In this document: piece by piece, positions 9,858 through 12,539 of the stretch
How positions within the stretch are numbered: position 1 is the first letter of the stretch
Layout of the letters: each line of letters starts with the position of its first letter
Assembly (NCBI GenBank): GCA_001953115.1
Contig: LSSL01004653.1
Span: 1 to 12,539, forward strand
Length of the DNA stretch: 12,539 nucleotides
Origin: Smittium mucronatum
Taxonomy: Eukaryota; Kickxellomycota; Harpellomycetes; Harpellales; Legeriomycetaceae
Direction: 5' to 3'
Notes under the pieces: model-generated
Database searches by the model: none
What the model saw: only the letters and a program-made list of their open reading frames with translations
What the model was told of the DNA's origin: nothing
Made by a program: the position numbers and the translations under genes

Positions 9858-10614
9858 GTAAATATATTAAACAAAGTCGAATAGAAAAAAAGTAAATTCG
9901 GTTTTATTCTTATAAAATTGATCAAATGTTTTAAATTTCAGCTTTTATGATGTAACCAAACAGAATAAACTTAATCTAATAAATCCACAAAAAGATCTAA
10001 TTTCTCTAAATACGAGAAATAACGAATTTACAGATTGGGAATTAAGTGCGGCATTTTAGAAGATGAAGCAAAATCAACAGTAAAATATCGCTTTGGAAAA
10101 TGAATTAATCAAAACGAAAATTGAGTGGCTAGCATAGAGGTTAGTAGCATTTTATTGAGTTTGTGTTGATTAAAACAAAAATAATAAAACGTATTAGAGT
10201 TTACGAGAGCTTATTGGATCAATCCGCTCATTCGCAACTGCCAATGGTAATCGGTCTATAGACAAATTTCAGAAATGACGAATTTTGGTGTTTTGAGCAG
10301 AGAGTGATCTAATAGGGCGCAGCAGTAGACGCTTTACTATTGGCAATTCTAGGTATAGGCAAAGTAAAGTAAGAGGGCAGCTAAAAAAAATCAGAAAAGG
10401 TCAAGAGGAATTTGGAACGCCTAAAGAGTTTACAGATCAGTAACAGTTGAATAGTTTGTGTAAGCGTTTATTATTTTTCATTCCCAGCATCTCATTCTTT
10501 TGTTATTTTATTGAAAAATTAGTCTAGGCGTATTGTACGAAATTAGGACTAACGACTTGCAAATATAGGTTCAGCTTTTTTCTTTCTTGATTAAAATTCG
10601 AATAAACCTTCAAA
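9858..10614 (+). promoter_or_regulatory. Upstream region of the proteasome gene
   Basis: No gene is supported here. The segment is less AT-rich than the desert, especially 10200-10440. CCAAT-type boxes occur as ATTGG at 10213-10217, CCAAT at 10241-10245 and ATTGG at 10339-10343, about 270-400 bases before the start codon; the last two form an imperfect inverted pair (TGCCAATGGT against TTGCCAATAGT). I saw no good match to the yeast proteasome control element GGTGGCAAA. The last 20 bases before the start (ending ACCTTCAAA) give an A at -3. The transcription start cannot be placed. A stop-free frame of 48 codons at 10297-10440 has no ATG and multiple stops on both sides; it is treated as chance or relic. 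Confidence 0.45.
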
Positions 10615-11712
10615 ATGGTGAGATTCTTTTATATTTTTCATTTTTTGTTTTTTTTTAAGAGTTTGGCATGCTTTTTATTGTAGTCAATAATGAACTATAA
10701 CGGGTCTGCGATTGTCGCAATGGCCGGCAAGGGGTGTGTAGCCATTGCAGCAGATACTAGATTAGGCCAACAAGCTTTGACTGTTGATATGGATTTCGAA
10801 AAGATATTTTCCATTTCAGACAAAACCTATATCGGCTTACCAGGATTAGCAACTGACGTCCAAACATTGTAATTAATTGCTAATTTTACTCTACAATCTT
10901 ATAAAATTATCTTTTTTTTTTCCATATTTACATTGCCATGTTTTTTTGATATTATGTTTTTAGACGTGAAAAATTCCGTTATAAAGCCAACATGTATAGA
11001 CTAAACGAACAAAGAGAATTTGAGCCGAAGGCATTTGCTAATATGGTTTCTTCTGCCTTATACGAAAAGAGGTGATTATTTTTATTTTTACAAAAATTTT
11101 CAAAAAGATAGTTATAAATAGTCAAAACTAAATTTTGTTTAGATTTGGACCATATTTCATCGAACCAATAGTAGCTGGTTTGGATAAGAACAACGAGCCA
11201 TATATTTGCGGAATGGACTTGCTTGGCTGCATGGACGTTGCTAAAGATTTTATAGTTGCTGGAAGTGCTGATGAGAATCTTAAGGGTATGTGCGAAGGTT
11301 TATGGGAACCAGATCTGGTAATCAAACTTATACTTTCTAAGAAAATAGATTGTTTTTTCATAGCACCATTTCAACTTTATTTAGTATTATAATATTCTTA
11401 TTTTTCATTCTCCTATGACTTTCTCTAGGAACCTGAGGATCTTTTTGAAACCATCTCACAAGCTTTATTGAATGCTGTTGATCGCGATGCCATCAGTGGT
11501 TGGGGAGCAGTGGTGTACATAATGTAAGAGTTTTTTTATATTATCCGTTAATATCAATTGTTGCCATATCAAATTTTGGTTAAATTTGCAATAGCACACC
11601 CGAATCTGTTACAATCCGCAAATTGAAATCGAGAATGGTAAGATCATATTTAGGTTTTTTCTGGATAATTCCCATTAACTAATTTTCTATTTTTTCCCAC
11701 ATATAGGATTAA
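10615..11712 (+). CDS. PUP3: 20S proteasome subunit beta type-3 (PSMB3/PUP3), seven coding exons
   Basis: This encodes a structural, non-catalytic beta subunit of the 20S core particle, which degrades ubiquitinated proteins in cytosol and nucleus. Coding exons: 10615-10617, 10684-10868, 10964-11071, 11143-11317, 11429-11523, 11595-11637 and 11707-11712; they join without frame breaks to 204 residues plus TAA (family about 205). Seen in order: MSIMNYNG (1-8), [16 protein letters not shown] (12-27), GLATDVQTL (55-63), FRYKAN, LYEKRFGPYF (95-104), [42 protein letters not shown] (175-189) and KSRMD at the C-terminus. These are beta-3 signatures, with the [10 protein letters not shown] and FRYK forms seen in fungi. 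The start is fixed by MSI: without exon 1 the next ATG (10690) would lose three conserved residues. Asp25, Lys41, Asp177 and Ser180 match conserved Ntn-hydrolase positions; the Thr1 position is Ser9. All six introns are GT-AG. Identification is very secure; the two outermost introns rest on protein conservation and splice sites. Confidence 0.95.
10618..10683 (+). other. Intron 1, directly after the start codon
   Basis: GTGAGA to TGTAG, 66 nt, phase 0, T-rich, with no obvious branch-site consensus. It separates the ATG from TCAATAATG, restoring MSIMNYNG. Its length is a multiple of three, but the last three bases, TAG, are an in-frame stop when the intron is retained, giving a 22-codon peptide that ends 6 nt before the ATG at 10690. 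Retention would therefore allow only re-initiation at that second ATG. Confidence 0.85.
10869..10963 (+). other. Intron 2
   Basis: GTAATT to TTTAG, 95 nt, phase 2. It interrupts the Leu63 codon (TT before, A after). Reading through gives an in-frame TAA two codons later. Splicing restores the VQTLREKFRYK junction with the same spacing as in other beta-3 proteins. Confidence 0.93.
11072..11142 (+). other. Intron 3
   Basis: GTGATT to TTTAG, 71 nt, phase 2. It splits the Arg99 codon (AG before, A after) in the conserved YEKRFGPYF segment. CTAAA at 11128-11132 is a possible branch site. Confidence 0.93.
11318..11428 (+). other. Intron 4
   Basis: GTAATC to TCTAG, 111 nt, phase 0, between Leu157 and Glu158 in [23 protein letters not shown] near 11414-11419 is a possible branch site with a following pyrimidine tract. 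It is the longest intron in the gene. Confidence 0.93.
11524..11594 (+). other. Intron 5
   Basis: GTAAGA to AATAG, 71 nt, phase 2. It splits the Ile189 codon (AT before, C after), giving VVYII followed by TPES. The donor is the best match in the gene to the general GTAAGT consensus, shared with intron 6. Confidence 0.92.
11638..11706 (+). other. Intron 6, before the last codon
   Basis: GTAAGA to TATAG, 69 nt, phase 0. TTAACTAAT at about 11675-11683 is a good branch-site match about 24 nt before the acceptor. The last coding exon is only GAT TAA, restoring the family's C-terminal RMD. If the intron is retained, the frame continues 14 codons to TAA at 11680-11682, replacing the terminal Asp with a hydrophobic tail. 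Confidence 0.85.
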
Positions 11713-11776
11713 ATCTGATTTCCATTATTCTTTTAGTTCAAATTGTTTTTATTCACTAAAATTTAGCCTCTTTTTT

Positions 11777-11782
11777 AATAAA
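11777..11782 (+). terminator. Probable poly(A) signal of the proteasome gene
   Basis: AATAAA lies 65 nt after the TAA stop at 11710-11712, preceded by a T run (11771-11776) and followed by T-rich sequence, a suitable position for 3' end formation. A second AATAAA at 12497-12502 is much farther away and less likely to belong to this gene. Confidence 0.6.
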
Positions 11783-11846
11783 CTACTTGATTTTAATCTG
11801 AGTGCGAATTAATTTGTGGGGAATAGCATGTAGTTTTTCCATGCCT

Positions 11847-11904
11847 CCAATCAACCAATCATAGCTAATTTTTTATAAATAACGCCAATCTTTATTGTTA
11901 TTGG
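11847..11904 (+). promoter_or_regulatory. Cluster of four CCAAT boxes
   Basis: CCAAT occurs on the + strand at 11847-11851, 11855-11859 and 11885-11889, and inverted (ATTGG) at 11900-11904: four in 58 bp. TATAAAT lies among them at 11874-11880. CCAAT is the binding site of the conserved HAP/NF-Y complex. The density exceeds anything else in the window and supports a promoter, though the gene served is not visible. Confidence 0.45.
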
Positions 11905-12030
11905 ACAACTGCCTTTATCTTGTCTCGTGGAATAAAATAGTCCCGAATACAATAACGGAACTAGACTTGCAAGTGATTATGTAGGACCAAGACATAATTC
12001 CTATAACGCCTCGTTTCCCTTTCTAGATTT

Positions 12031-12082
12031 GGGATACGGGCATATGGAATGGGTGGATGGGCGGGGGAAAAAGTGATGAGGG
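12031..12082 (+). other. G-rich tract
   Basis: Six runs of three or more G occur on the + strand (12031-12033, 12038-12040, 12051-12053, 12059-12061, 12063-12067, 12080-12082). Four can be combined into a quadruplex-like motif only with one loop of 10 nt, slightly outside the strict rule. The tract lies within the putative promoter segment. Confidence 0.45.
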
Positions 12083-12272
12083 TGTGAAATAAGGAAAGCG
12101 ATTCAAGTTTGTAAAGTATAAATGGGATTTCATCTAGACTTTTTCATAAAATTTCACATTAGCATAAATGTGCGTTTGGAGGAGAAAGTAATGTTAGAGT
12201 GAAGAGGTGTCTATACCAATTCAAAGTTGAACTATTAGCCACCACATTGCAGTTGTATATATTATCTGGGTA

Positions 12273-12317
12273 TTTTTCTCCCTCCTTTCTCTCCTCTTTC
12301 TCCTCTTTCTCTTCTCT
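12273..12317 (+). promoter_or_regulatory. 45-nt polypyrimidine tract
   Basis: Uninterrupted C/T for 45 bases with an internal 9-bp direct repeat, TCTCCTCTT twice followed by a variant. CT-rich blocks of this kind commonly precede fungal transcription start sites. It could also be a pure microsatellite-like expansion or a triplex-forming stretch. Confidence 0.5.
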
Positions 12318-12539
12318 ACTACTGCTACATTAATATAATCCAAATGATCCTTGTTTTTTTATAATTTTTTTAGAATTTTTTTTTTTTTTGGAAATTGATC
12401 TGTTTACTAAGAGGGAGGAGGATCTAGCTAGATACACTTGGATTCATATGCTTGATATATATCTATTAATTCGGAGCAAAATCGCCAAAAATATTTAATA
12501 AACTCAAACCTGATATGTATAAAAATATCTTACTTTAAT

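Larger units (their letters stand above)
11783..12539 (+). promoter_or_regulatory. Intergenic segment resembling the promoter of a gene beyond the right edge
   Basis: There is no supported coding frame here. The composition is clearly less AT-rich than the desert. In order it holds four CCAAT boxes (11847-11904), a TATA-like site TATAAAT (11874-11880), a G-rich tract (12031-12082), a 45-nt polypyrimidine tract (12273-12317), T13-type runs near 12377 and an AATAAA at 12497. The pyrimidine tract fits the CT-rich blocks found upstream of transcription starts in many fungal genes, which would place a + strand gene right of the window. The orientation is inferred. Confidence 0.4.

Noticed and set aside
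10200..10614. Yeast-type proteasome control element (GGTGGCAAA) upstream of the gene
   Set aside because: The best resemblances match only about 6 of 9 positions, which is expected by chance.
11128..11361. A 77-codon - strand open frame
   Set aside because: It is the antisense shadow of exon 4 of the proteasome gene.
12041..12075. Short ATG frame in the G-rich tract (about ten codons)
   Set aside because: Too short, with no splice-site or family support; explained by the purine-rich composition.

Overview
The window is AT-rich eukaryotic DNA (roughly three quarters or more A+T by eye) with one confidently recognised host gene, an intron-rich gene for the beta-3 subunit of the 20S proteasome (PSMB3; PUP3 in yeast) at 10615-11712 on the + strand. 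Its protein is closest, from memory of the family, to fungal beta-3 ([30 protein letters not shown]). The introns are short (66-111 nt), GT-AG and T-rich. An AT-rich, intron-rich, repeat-bearing, probably early-diverging fungus fits best; a Glomeromycotina-type genome is one candidate. This placement is inference, not proof.

Layout. 1-190: the 3' end of a non-LTR (LINE-like) retrotransposon on the + strand, made of the last 24 codons of a GC-rich reading frame, a stop, a 97-nt 3' UTR, AATAAA and an A18 tail. 191-9744: a gene desert of very AT-rich DNA. It holds two patches of a degenerate ~20-bp repeat (about 252-390 and 3634-3775), a strand-asymmetric G/T-rich island with a canonical G-quadruplex motif (2701-3300), an ATATA pentanucleotide array (8275-8327) and a small G-rich patch with a hairpin (9186-9280). 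9745-9857: a 95-bp, 5'-truncated second copy of the same retroelement 3' end on the - strand, with a T14 tract (its poly(A) tail) and an exact 9-bp target-site duplication. 9858-10614: the gene's upstream region, with three CCAAT-type boxes. 10615-11712: the proteasome gene, in seven coding exons. 11777-11782: its probable poly(A) signal. 11783-12539: a more GC-balanced segment with four CCAAT boxes, a TATA-like site, a G-rich tract and a 45-nt polypyrimidine tract; it looks like the promoter of a gene beyond the right edge.

How it fits together. The spliced gene encodes 204 residues, the expected length for this non-catalytic subunit, which sits in the beta ring of the 20S core between beta-2 and beta-4. 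The first coding exon contributes only the ATG and the last only the final Asp codon and stop, so both ends of the protein depend on splicing. The two retroelement copies share their tail sequence in inverted orientation; the duplication hugging the right-hand copy shows that it is a separate insertion and not one end of a 9.7-kb transposon.

I found no convincing new multi-gene system. The most notable items are the retroelement pair, the terminal mini-exons of the proteasome gene, the ~20-bp repeat family and the G/T-rich island.
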